A stretch of 64,000 bases of DNA from DAOMNO01 sp035443885 (GTDB lineage Bacteria > Planctomycetota > Phycisphaerae > Phycisphaerales > SM1A02): the NCBI GenBank assembly GCA_035443885.1, contig DAOMNO010000001.1, forward strand, positions 62,001 to 126,000. Reading direction: 5' to 3'. The notes beneath the pieces were generated by a model. That model made no database searches. It was not told the DNA's origin and was given only the letters and a program-made list of their open reading frames with translations. Shown here one piece after another: positions 26,840-35,331 of this stretch (position 1 is the stretch's first letter; the number at the start of each line of letters is the position of its first letter). Both the position numbers and the translations under genes were made by a program.

Positions 26840-28462
26840 TCATGGCACTCGGTGTCCGCAATGACATCCGCAAGTTGTCTGTGCGTTTTCAGCGTTCATC
26901 AGCGCGGGCCTGCCTTCAACAATGGCCCGCAGCAACCTTGCTGGATCGATGTCTCGTTCACTTGCAATCATCTCAATCGTTCGTGCGGCACTACAGCACG
27001 TGTCAAGTCCCAGTTGTGATAATGCGGGCAGAGACTGCGGATATGATCGAGCGATCTCGCCAATCGTCATGGTCACGTTGAGCCGAGCATTCGAACCGAG
27101 GGGCGCCGGTTGTGCTTCGGTTGATTCTGAGCCGGATGCCGATGGTTTCCAACCGAGCATGATTGCAATCAAACCAACGCCCCACCACGCGAGACCAATA
27201 ACCTCAAGCGTACCGCTCACGCCAATGAGGGTGAATCCGATAGCATGCCAATCCGTCAGCACCTGCAACACCACTCGCAGCGCACAGCCAGTATTGACGA
27301 GGATGAACGGCCCCCACAACGCACTCAGGCGGTATGCGTCGATTCCGTTCAATGTGGGAACGACTTTGGCCGCAACGCCCATGATCATCATGGATACAAA
27401 GCCGACGGTTATCGCGTGTCGGAGTGCGCCATAGTACGCGTGACTGAAGACCATCTCGCGCATCGCCATATACACAGGCAGCAGCAGCAACATGACCAGA
27501 GAAATGGCCAGCCACAGGTAGGCCGTTCGCACAAATTTGTTGCTTCGACTCACGATTCGCAACGGTTTCCACAGTTTCCAGGGCACGACAATCAACGCCA
27601 CGCCGACGGTTAGTGCGATCCAGGAAACAAGAAGCAGGCCGGCAAGAAGGGTACTGTCATACAGACGCGATGTGATCCCCAGTGCAACCTCGGAACACAA
27701 CGCAAAGACGAGCAAGACGAACGCAATCCAGCCGCGTCGCACGGGCGTTTGCGGAATTCCAAACATGCCCGGAAAGAACCGCATGGATACGCCAAGAATC
27801 ATGAACAATGCGACCCCATGTATCTGCAAGTCGCGCAACGCAGCCTGATACGTCGATATCTGCAAGAGCAGCGCCTCGCGCGAAGGTGCTTCGATGAGCG
27901 CCGCCGCATGCCACGCACTCATGACGCTCATTGCAATCAAAGAGATCAAAGCAGAAAACATGAAACCTACAGCAGGTGAAAGCGGTTCCGCGCTGCGACG
28001 GTACGTGATCCATAGTTGCCCGGCGAAGATGATTGATGCGACACTCTGCATCACCCCGCCGATCACGACGCTGGCCATTGCAAGTGACCACGTCTCGCCT
28101 TGCACTGTTCCGAGTGTCCCAAGTACCAGGCTGAAGATCATCAACACGAACGTCGCAACAGCCATGTGCGGCGCAAACAGCCGTACACCCCACATGCGGG
28201 GAAATGCCTGATAGGCGAATCCCATAATGAACAGGCTAACCCACCCAAAGATCTGCGCATGACCGTGCGCATTCACTGCATGAATGGAGACGCCCGTAAA
28301 CGAGTTGGCTCGCGCCACCTGCCATAGCAATACCGCGCCCCAGACAGCGCCCACCGTCAGGATGACAACGATTGCCGCAGTAAAAAAGCGTCGATAGACC
28401 GTCTCGGGGACGCTCGCTGGATGGATTCCCAAACTCATATCCGCCTTGAAAGCAACATTCAC
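26840..28462 (-). CDS. nnrS: NnrS family membrane protein fused to a ScdA_N (DUF542) domain
   Basis: 540 residues. The first 440 or so form a polytopic membrane protein with about twelve hydrophobic segments and the NnrS hallmarks (VNAHGHAQIFGWVSLFIMGF, DLQIHGVALFMILGVSMRFFPGMF). NnrS is a haem- and copper-containing protein linked to resistance to NO stress. After a polar linker comes a segment of about 55 residues, MTIGEIARSYPQSLPALSQL then GLDTCCSAARTIEM, matching the ScdA_N domain of Fe-S repair proteins. The extreme tail CGCHCGH could bind metal. It follows the rrf2 gene with an ATGA overlap (28459-28462), so the two form an operon responding to nitrogen oxides. Confidence 0.88.
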   Translation of the reverse strand: MNVAFKADMSLGIHPASVPETVYRRFFTAAIVVILTVGAVWGAVLLWQVARANSFTGVSIHAVNAHGHAQIFGWVSLFIMGFAYQAFPRMWGVRLFAPHMAVATFVLMIFSLVLGTLGTVQGETWSLAMASVVIGGVMQSVASIIFAGQLWITYRRSAEPLSPAVGFMFSALISLIAMSVMSAWHAAALIEAPSREALLLQISTYQAALRDLQIHGVALFMILGVSMRFFPGMFGIPQTPVRRGWIAFVLLVFALCSEVALGITSRLYDSTLLAGLLLVSWIALTVGVALIVVPWKLWKPLRIVSRSNKFVRTAYLWLAISLVMLLLLPVYMAMREMVFSHAYYGALRHAITVGFVSMMIMGVAAKVVPTLNGIDAYRLSALWGPFILVNTGCALRVVLQVLTDWHAIGFTLIGVSGTLEVIGLAWWGVGLIAIMLGWKPSASGSESTEAQPAPLGSNARLNVTMTIGEIARSYPQSLPALSQLGLDTCCSAARTIEMIASERDIDPARLLRAIVEGRPALMNAENAQTTCGCHCGHRVP

Positions 28463-28968
28463 GGCCGCATCCTTTCGTCAAGAGCAGGTTGATGATTCGA
28501 TTTGCGGACGCACGAATGACCACAGCTCGCAGAGCCTCTGTCATTTGCACACAACGTATGGAGCTGATCGGTCGATCGTTCAGCAATTACCTGCGCGATA
28601 CTGGTCGCCCGAAACGTCGCCTCAATTGTCGCCAGCGCATCGTCAAGGCGCCGATGCAGAGCACACAGTCGCCCGCTGTGCTCAGGAAGTTCAAGTGGGC
28701 ATGAGACGATGCGACGAATTGGATCGACAGTCTGTATCACGTCATACACACTGATGTGCTGCGGCGCTCTTCTCAGGGTGAACCCACCGTGCAAGCCTCG
28801 CTGGGACCGCACAAGGCCGGCACGCGACAACGCCTGAAGCACTTTTGAAAGATACCCTCCCGGTACGTGCGTGGCTTCGGCAACCTCACGCGTGGTGCGA
28901 GGCTCTCCGTAGCTCTCCCCCAAGAAGACGACCGCTCGCAATGCGTATTCCGTAGTCTGAGACAGCAT
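28459..28968 (-). CDS. Rrf2 family regulator (NsrR-like)
   Basis: 169 residues. The winged-helix Rrf2 domain starts right at LSQTTEYALRAVVFLGE and contains the recognition helix region ATHVPGGYLSKVLQALSRAG and the wing RSQRGLHGGFTL. The cluster region reads CPLELPEHSGRLCALH: Cys, then His at the position where many family members have a second Cys, then Cys and His. An Fe-S or other metal site is plausible. The C-terminal 30 residues carry extra Cys and His. The overlap with nnrS and its location next to nos suggest an NO-responsive repressor. A palindrome 13 bases upstream of its start could be its own operator. Confidence 0.9.
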   Translation of the reverse strand: MLSQTTEYALRAVVFLGESYGEPRTTREVAEATHVPGGYLSKVLQALSRAGLVRSQRGLHGGFTLRRAPQHISVYDVIQTVDPIRRIVSCPLELPEHSGRLCALHRRLDDALATIEATFRATSIAQVIAERSTDQLHTLCANDRGSASCGHSCVRKSNHQPALDERMRP

Positions 28969-28980
28969 ACTGATCCTTTG

Positions 28981-28996
28981 TGGATATCTGTATCCA
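28981..28996. promoter_or_regulatory. Inverted-repeat operator candidate upstream of rrf2-nnrS
   Basis: TGGATA-TCTG-TATCCA is a perfect 6+6 inverted repeat with a 4-base spacer, 13 to 28 bases before the rrf2 start and within the rrf2/nosZ divergent region. It is an attractive site for autoregulation by the Rrf2 protein. It does not match the E. coli NsrR consensus as I recall it. Confidence 0.5.
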
Positions 28997-29153
28997 TATT
29001 TACTTTATCACCCATTGGGGGCGGCGTCAAAAGCGGCCTGCAGTTTTTTCAGTACCCGGGGACAACACGTTGAAATCACTTGAGATGGATTGCATCCGCC
29101 TATCGAGCATCCATGCCTTGTGAAAATATTCGCAGATTCTCGGCCAGCAGCCC

Positions 29154-29181
29154 TTGACAGCACGTCCTGATGGCATAAAGT
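29154..29181 (+). promoter_or_regulatory. nosZ: Candidate promoter of nosZ
   Basis: TTGACA (29154-29159), a consensus -35, is followed after 16 bases by TAAAGT (29176-29181). It lies 55 bases before the nosZ ATG. An A/T-rich stretch GTTTTTAT follows. No FNR-type TTGAT-N4-ATCAA site is visible nearby. Confidence 0.5.
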
Positions 29182-29235
29182 GGAGATAAAGGTCTAGTTA
29201 GTGTTTTTATGGCACCATGCACAGGAATCAAGACC

Positions 29236-31266
29236 ATGAACAGATTCTTCTCGATCAGCGTCGCCTCTGCCCTGCTTCTCGCCGGGTGTGGTCAGAACAG
29301 CGCACCACCGGACAGCGTGGCGATTCGCCCAACTGCAACAGCGAACGGAGGCACACAATCCGCAGGGCTTTCTTCAGACGCTCGGCGAATCGCCGAGGCG
29401 AGAAACCTCTCTCCGGACGATATCAATGCCGCCCTCAAGACGTTCATGCCCAGCGGTCGGCATGACGACATGCTCATGTTCGCCTCATCCGGCCACGCCG
29501 GTCAGGTCATCGTCATCGGCCTCCCTTCGATGCGGATTCTTCGGACGATCGCCGTGTACACCCCGGAAGCATGGCAAGGCTGGGGGTTCGGGGTGGGCAA
29601 TGACATTCTCGCCGAGGGCGGCGTTGACGGGAAGAAGATGACATGGGGCGATACGCATCACCCCGGCCTGAGTCGTACCAACGCCGAGTATGACGGTGAG
29701 TGGCTCTTCATTGCAGACAAAGCGCACGCAAGAATGGCCGTCATCGACCTTCGCGACTTTGAGACCAAGCAGATCGTCAAGAATCCGATTGCAATCAGCG
29801 ATCATGGCGGCGCATTTGTTACCCCCAACACCGAATACATCATGCAAGGCGGCCAATATGGTCATCCGCTAGGGTGGGAGTATGCATCCATTGACGAATA
29901 CAACGAGTCTTTTCGCGGGCACGTGACATTCTGGAAGTTTGACCGCCAGCGCGGGCGCATTGACGTAAGCCAGTCATTCGCCATGGAACTTCCCCCCTAC
30001 TGGCAGGATCTCGCGCAGGTCGGCTGGGGCCCCAGCGATGGCTGGATGTTCCTCAATTCGATCAATACGGAACGACATACCGGAGGCATTGAGCAAGGCA
30101 GGCCGCCGTTTGAGTCCGGCGTCTCACAAAACTCCATGGACTATCTCCACATCATTCCGTGGAAGAAGGCTGCTGAAGTCTTCAAGGCTGGAAAGTATGA
30201 GCGCATTAACGGTTTTCCCGTCATCAGTCTTGAAACGTCGCGGAACGAAGGGCTTCTCTATTTTGCACCCGAGCCGAAAAGCCCGCACGGCGTTGATATT
30301 GCACCAAAGGGCGACTTCATCGTCGTCTCCGGCAAACTTGATCCGCATGTAACGGTTTTCAGTTTCGACAAGATGCTCCGTGCGATCAATGATCGCAACT
30401 TTGATGGCTCGGACCCCTATGGCATCCCGATTCTGAACTACGACGCCGTCGTGGAAGCACGCGTCGAGCTTGGCCTTGGGCCGCTGCATACACAGTTCGA
30501 TGCACAAGGCTACGCATACACGTCGCTTTTCCTCGACAGCGCCGTGGCGCGATGGACGCTTGGCGGTGAATACGCCAAACTCAATCCCGATCGGCCATGG
30601 CAACTCATCGGCAAGACCAGTGTTCACTACAACATCGGCCATCTGGCCGTCCCGCATGGTGATACCGCCAAACCCGAGGGCAAGTATCTCGTTGCTCTCA
30701 ACAAGTGGTCCATTGATCGTTTCGCGTCAGTCGGCCCTCTTCTGCCACAGAACCTTCAACTCCTTGATATCAGTGGCACGGGTGACTCTGTCAAACTGCT
30801 CTATGACATGCCAATGGGAATTGGTGAGCCGCATTATGCACAGATCATTCGGGCGGACAAACTGAAACCGTGGGAGGTTTATCCAGCCGTTGGCTGGGAT
30901 CCGCACACACAGGCCGTTCATCCGGATGCGCCGACTGTGCAGAACAGAGGTGTGCGACGCATCAACGACAATACCGTTGAAGTGCGCATGACTGCGATTC
31001 GTAGTCACTTCTTCCCTGAGCATGTGGAAGTGAAAGAGGGTGATCGTGTCATCTGGCACATCAACAGCCTGGAACGTGCGCTTGACGCGACGCATGGTTT
31101 CATGGTGCCCGGTTTCAACATCATGGTTTCGCTTGAACCTGGCGAGTATCAGAAAGTCGAGTTCATTGCTGATCGCGCTGGTGTCTATCCGTTCTATTGC
31201 ACTGAGTTCTGCTCCGCCTTGCATCTGGAAATGATGGGCTACTTCTTCGTGAAGCCTCGACAGTAA
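29236..31266 (+). CDS. nosZ: Nitrous-oxide reductase, clade II (Sec-dependent) type
   Basis: Reduces N2O to N2 in the periplasm or at its membrane face. 676 residues from the ATG at 29236. The N-terminus is a Sec-type signal with a lipobox (LLLAGC, Cys 18) and not a Tat signal, as expected for clade II. The catalytic CuZ His residues are in segments such as DTHHPGLS, DHGGAFV and SPHGVDIAPKG. The C-terminal cupredoxin domain holds CuA: His 620 (DATHGF), then CTEFCSALHLEMM with Cys 655, Cys 659, His 663 and Met 666. It is the first gene of a nos cluster without nosR. Confidence 0.97.
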   Translation: MNRFFSISVASALLLAGCGQNSAPPDSVAIRPTATANGGTQSAGLSSDARRIAEARNLSPDDINAALKTFMPSGRHDDMLMFASSGHAGQVIVIGLPSMRILRTIAVYTPEAWQGWGFGVGNDILAEGGVDGKKMTWGDTHHPGLSRTNAEYDGEWLFIADKAHARMAVIDLRDFETKQIVKNPIAISDHGGAFVTPNTEYIMQGGQYGHPLGWEYASIDEYNESFRGHVTFWKFDRQRGRIDVSQSFAMELPPYWQDLAQVGWGPSDGWMFLNSINTERHTGGIEQGRPPFESGVSQNSMDYLHIIPWKKAAEVFKAGKYERINGFPVISLETSRNEGLLYFAPEPKSPHGVDIAPKGDFIVVSGKLDPHVTVFSFDKMLRAINDRNFDGSDPYGIPILNYDAVVEARVELGLGPLHTQFDAQGYAYTSLFLDSAVARWTLGGEYAKLNPDRPWQLIGKTSVHYNIGHLAVPHGDTAKPEGKYLVALNKWSIDRFASVGPLLPQNLQLLDISGTGDSVKLLYDMPMGIGEPHYAQIIRADKLKPWEVYPAVGWDPHTQAVHPDAPTVQNRGVRRINDNTVEVRMTAIRSHFFPEHVEVKEGDRVIWHINSLERALDATHGFMVPGFNIMVSLEPGEYQKVEFIADRAGVYPFYCTEFCSALHLEMMGYFFVKPRQ

Positions 31267-31287
31267 GTGTCAGAAAGCGCACCTCGT

Positions 31288-31315
31288 GGGGGCGGGTGCT
31301 GACGCGCCCGCTCCC
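31288..31315 (+). terminator. Terminator-like hairpin between nosZ and the nosB/D fusion
   Basis: A 9-bp stem with one G-U pair, GGGGGCGGG (31288-31296) and CCCGCTCCC (31307-31315), has a 10-base loop and is followed only by ATTTCTC. It may act as a weak terminator or as a stabiliser of the nosZ 3' end, giving more nosZ than downstream mRNA. Confidence 0.5.
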
Positions 31316-31472
31316 ATTTCTCAACACTGCTCACCCATCGGCGATCCACAGGATACACAGCAGCTCTTATGGGGTGATTACACGAACGCCGCTCACAGTT
31401 CAACTGCACTGCGCGTTCTATGCCCACACCTGAACGTACCTGCTTCTCTGTGTCCTGTTGATCGCCGAACAA

Positions 31473-33551
31473 ATGAATGCCATGAACCGCTCCATTCTTC
31501 AATCCTTATTCGGACCGCGTGTGCCGGAGTCAGAAATCGCCAGACCCGGTTTGTATCGATGGCGCTACGTGATCCCCACGCTGCTGTTTGTCTTCGCTGC
31601 GGCAATTCTGCTCGCGTCATTCACGCAGCCATACTGGAACATGACACTCCATGCACCACAGTATCCGAAAGGGCTGAATGTGCATGCGTATCTCAACCGT
31701 CTGGGCGGTGATGTGCAGGAAGTGGACAACTTAAACCACTACATCGGCATGAGGCCGCTTGAAGAGGCGGCTCAACTGGAGCGATCACTTTCCTTGATGA
31801 TGACCATCGTCATGGCCACGCTCTTGATGGCGGCGGTGTTCGTGCACTCCAAATGGGCAGCCGTTCTTGCGTTGCCGGCGCTGCTATTCCCCGCGGGGTT
31901 TCTCATCGATCTTCACTTGTGGCTTGACCACTTTGGTCAAAACCTTGATCCGACAGCCGCACTCTCCAGTTCCGTAAAACCTTTCACGCCACCAGTGCTC
32001 GGCGAAGGTCTCGTCGGCAATTTCAAAACCGTTGCCCGTGCGGATGTCGGGCTCATCATGGCGACCATCGCATCCGGATTTGTTCTCGCTGGGCTTTATT
32101 TCCATCGCAGAGCATACAAACCGCTCGTCGATCGAGCCAGACAGACGCGCCACGCAACACTCCGTGCTTCGTCATGCAGAGTAGCGCCACCATCCAATCA
32201 CCTACTGACCACGCTTCATTTGAGCATCGCGTTGACAACTCTGGCTGGAGCAACTGCTTCGGTTAGCGCACAGTTCGATTTGCAGGCTGCGATTGACTCT
32301 GCAGAAGACGGCATAACGATTCTCGTTCCGCCCGGTACGTATCAGGGCACAATCCTCATCAATCGATCAATCGCCCTAGACGGCCAAGGCAAGGCCATCA
32401 TCGACGGCGGCGGCACAAGCGATGTCGTTCGGATCGCCGCACCACAAGTCGCGTTTCGCGGCTTTGTCATCCGCAACAGTGGAAACAGTCTTGATCGGGA
32501 AAGCTCTGGAATCGTAGCAACAGGAGCCAATATCACCATTGAAAACAACGTGCTGGAAGATGTTCTCTTCGGCATCACCATGAAGAGCGCGCCGAACAGC
32601 ATCATTCGTCAAAATCACATCGGTGGGAAAGCTTTGCACATCGCAAGACGAGGCGATGGCATTCGTCTGTGGGATAGTCACGACTCCGTCATCGAAGGGA
32701 ACGTCGTTTTTCGATCTCGCGACGTTGTGATGTGGTACTCCGACCGCGTTCTGCTGAAGGGCAATCGAATCACCGAAAGCAGATACGGACTTCATTTCAT
32801 GTACAGTCATGAAAACATCATTGAAGACAACATCTTAGAAGACAACTCCGTCGGCGCGTTCCTCATGTATAGCCGCAATCTTGTTGTCAGGCGAAACGTG
32901 TTTGCTCGCAACCGCGGGCCAAGTGGATACGGTCTCGGCGTCAAAGATATGCAAGGCATGATTGTGGAAGACAATGTTCTAGTCGGCAATTGCGTCGGCA
33001 TCTATCTCGACAATCCGCCCGTCTATCTCCCCACGCCTGATCGTTTTACTCGCAATGTTCTTGCATACAACGATCTCGGGATAGCGTTTCAACCATCTGT
33101 CAGGCGAACCGAAGTCTTTGAGAACAGTTTTATTGAGAATCACCAGCAAGTCGCCGTATGGGGCGGCGGCGAGTTACGGGACAATCATTTCACAGTCAAC
33201 GGACGTGGCAACTATTGGAGCGATTATCGAGGCTTCGACCTCACCGGTGATGGGCTTGGCGACTGGCCATATGAAGCTGAAAGCCTCTGGGACAATTTGA
33301 TGGACCGCGAACCATCACTGCGACTGTTTCTTTTCAGCCCTGCCCAGCAAGCCGTCGAACTTGCCGCAAAGGCCTTTCCCGTCGTCAAACCTCGTTCATT
33401 GCTCAGAGACGACGCGCCGCTCATGCAGCCGGTGCGCATCGCGTTGATTACCGAGACACCGCAGAACAGAGGCGCCATGTGGGCCGTGGCCACGGGGCTG
33501 TTCATGGTCGCCGGCCTTATGTTGCTCGGCATGAAGGGAGTGCGAGCGTGA
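31473..33551 (+). CDS. nosD: NosB-like membrane domain fused to NosD
   Basis: 692 residues. Residues 1 to about 230 hold four transmembrane helices (VIPTLLFVFAAAILLASF, LSLMMTIVMATLLMAAVFV, WAAVLALPALLFPAGFL, VGLIMATIASGFVLAGLYF) with conserved-looking periplasmic segments. This resembles NosB, the membrane protein next to nosZ in clade II clusters. After a basic linker comes a former signal peptide (about 250-270, IALTTLAGATASVSA) and then NosD: a parallel beta-helix of CASH type (GDGIRLWDSHDSVIEGN) ending in a C-terminal helix. NosD helps CuZ maturation with NosF and NosY. The frame is intact across the join. The gene overlaps nosF by GTGA (33548-33551). Confidence 0.88.
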   Translation: MNAMNRSILQSLFGPRVPESEIARPGLYRWRYVIPTLLFVFAAAILLASFTQPYWNMTLHAPQYPKGLNVHAYLNRLGGDVQEVDNLNHYIGMRPLEEAAQLERSLSLMMTIVMATLLMAAVFVHSKWAAVLALPALLFPAGFLIDLHLWLDHFGQNLDPTAALSSSVKPFTPPVLGEGLVGNFKTVARADVGLIMATIASGFVLAGLYFHRRAYKPLVDRARQTRHATLRASSCRVAPPSNHLLTTLHLSIALTTLAGATASVSAQFDLQAAIDSAEDGITILVPPGTYQGTILINRSIALDGQGKAIIDGGGTSDVVRIAAPQVAFRGFVIRNSGNSLDRESSGIVATGANITIENNVLEDVLFGITMKSAPNSIIRQNHIGGKALHIARRGDGIRLWDSHDSVIEGNVVFRSRDVVMWYSDRVLLKGNRITESRYGLHFMYSHENIIEDNILEDNSVGAFLMYSRNLVVRRNVFARNRGPSGYGLGVKDMQGMIVEDNVLVGNCVGIYLDNPPVYLPTPDRFTRNVLAYNDLGIAFQPSVRRTEVFENSFIENHQQVAVWGGGELRDNHFTVNGRGNYWSDYRGFDLTGDGLGDWPYEAESLWDNLMDREPSLRLFLFSPAQQAVELAAKAFPVVKPRSLLRDDAPLMQPVRIALITETPQNRGAMWAVATGLFMVAGLMLLGMKGVRA

Positions 33552-34432
33552 TTACGATCAAAGCATTGACAAAAAAGTATGGTTCGTTTCACGCGGTGGA
33601 CAACCTGAGTTGCAGCGTTGGAAACGGCGAAGCCGTGGCGCTTTGGGGCTCAAACGGTGCAGGTAAGACCACGGTGCTTCGGTGTGTCCTCGGTTTGCTG
33701 CGGTATAGCGGAATAATCGAAATCGCAGGACTTGATATTCGCGCATCAGAGAAAGCCACACGCGAGAAAGTGGGCTATGTCCCGCAGGAGCTGGCGTTTC
33801 ACGACGACCTGAGATTGCTGGAAACCATGCACTTCTTCTCACGGCTCCGCCGCGCTGCCTCGACTCGCGTCGCTACCGTACTTGACGAAGTCGGACTATC
33901 ACCAACCGTTCATGGCCGCAAGCGCATTCGTGAGCTGTCTGGCGGCATGAAGCAGCGCATGGCCTTGGCTCTGGCGTTGTTGTCCGATCCTCCGCTGCTC
34001 ATTCTTGATGAGTTGACTTCCAATCTCGACACCAAGGCGCAGTGCGGCTTCATGGAGTTGCTCCGTCGCCAGAAGCTGCGAGGTCGCACACTCTTTTTTA
34101 CCTCACACCGCCTTGATGAGATTGAGGCTGTAGCGGATCGCGTGATTGTGTTGGGTGCCGGGCGCCGTCAGTTCGAATGCACACCATACGAGTTAGCGCG
34201 CCGGCTGGGTCTTCAATGCACGCTGCATGTATTTCTGCCGCCGGAACAGTTGGATGACGCCGTCGGCGAACTTGCTCGCTGTGGATTCGACGCGACCCGG
34301 AACGGGGTCAGTCTCTCTGTGCAAGTAGCCGCGAACGAGAAGGCTGTACCCATCCGCGTTCTTTCTGAAGCATCGATTCGCGTTCGTGACTTCGACTTCA
34401 CAAGCAGCTTTGAAGCAGGAGGTCGTATATGA
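33548..34432 (+). CDS. nosF: NosF ABC-transporter ATPase
   Basis: 294 residues from the GTG at 33548, which overlaps the nosD stop. The ATPase domain shows Walker A GSNGAGKTT, Q-loop YVPQELAFHDD, signature LSGGMKQR, Walker B LLILDEL and the switch His in FFTSHRL. The C-terminal 90 residues form a regulatory extension. With NosY it supplies energy for maturation of the NosZ copper-sulfur centre through NosD. It ends in an ATGA overlap with nosY. Confidence 0.95.
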   Translation: MITIKALTKKYGSFHAVDNLSCSVGNGEAVALWGSNGAGKTTVLRCVLGLLRYSGIIEIAGLDIRASEKATREKVGYVPQELAFHDDLRLLETMHFFSRLRRAASTRVATVLDEVGLSPTVHGRKRIRELSGGMKQRMALALALLSDPPLLILDELTSNLDTKAQCGFMELLRRQKLRGRTLFFTSHRLDEIEAVADRVIVLGAGRRQFECTPYELARRLGLQCTLHVFLPPEQLDDAVGELARCGFDATRNGVSLSVQVAANEKAVPIRVLSEASIRVRDFDFTSSFEAGGRI

Positions 34433-35331
34433 CCACACTCAGTTCATGTGTGCCGGCTGCCGTAACGTCTCATTGCAGACTCGCTCGTTTCACGTCGAAG
34501 TTGAGCGTTGGGACACTGTTTCTGTTCGCTCGCAAGGAGATGCGAGATTCTTTACGCAACCGGTGGTTCATTCTCTATACGATTGCATTTTCAATACTGG
34601 CACTCGCGCTGGCTTTTCTGTCTCTCGCAGGCGTCGGCATGGATGGATTCGCCGGCTTCGGTAGAACGGCCGCCAGCCTGATCAATCTGGTTATTCTCAT
34701 CATCCCACTCATGGCACTTACCGCTGGTGCAACAAGCCTGGCGGCAGAACGTGAACGTGGAACACTGAGCTACCTCCTGGCACAGCCGATCAGCAAATTG
34801 GAACTCTTGCTCGGCAAGTACATCGGCCTCGCTGTGGCACTGACAGCATCCATTTCACTCGGCTTTGGTTTGAGTGCAGCCATCATGGCGGTACGAGGCG
34901 GCTCCGCAGATGTGAATAGCTTTCTCTGGCTGGTTGCCATATCGCTCGTGCTTGCCCTCGGCATGTTGAGCGTCGGATTCCTGATTTCTTCGCTCACACG
35001 AAAAGCGAGCGTCAGCCTTGGTGTTGCAATCTTCACCTGGCTGGGACTGGTCTTCTTGGGCGACCTCGGTCTGATGGGCAGCGCGCTGATGATGAAACTG
35101 CAGGTTACAGAGCTGTTTCATCTGTCGCTCCTGAATCCACTGCAAGTCTTCAAGATGGCCGCGCTTGCGTCGATCTCCGCATCGCTGGACGTACTTGGCC
35201 CAGCTGGCATTTATGCAACCCAAACTTATGGTTCGGCGCTTCATGCTCTCTTCGCTGCGGTGCTCATCGGATGGATCATCCTCCCGCTTACGCTCGCATT
35301 CGGCGTTTTCTCGTGGCGAGGTGCGTCATGA
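34429..35331 (+). CDS. nosY: NosY ABC-transporter permease
   Basis: 300 residues with six hydrophobic segments (FILYTIAFSILALALAFLSL, LINLVILIIPLMALTAGATS, GLAVALTASISLGFGLSAA, WLVAISLVLALGMLSVGFL, AIFTWLGLVFLGDLG, and the last IGWIILPLTLAFGVF). The NosY/ABC-2 hallmark RERGTLSYLLAQPISK follows the second helix. The N-terminus has about 25 extra polar residues with two Cys. Overlaps with nosF and nosL by four bases each show tight coupling. Confidence 0.95.
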   Translation: MTTLSSCVPAAVTSHCRLARFTSKLSVGTLFLFARKEMRDSLRNRWFILYTIAFSILALALAFLSLAGVGMDGFAGFGRTAASLINLVILIIPLMALTAGATSLAAERERGTLSYLLAQPISKLELLLGKYIGLAVALTASISLGFGLSAAIMAVRGGSADVNSFLWLVAISLVLALGMLSVGFLISSLTRKASVSLGVAIFTWLGLVFLGDLGLMGSALMMKLQVTELFHLSLLNPLQVFKMAALASISASLDVLGPAGIYATQTYGSALHALFAAVLIGWIILPLTLAFGVFSWRGAS

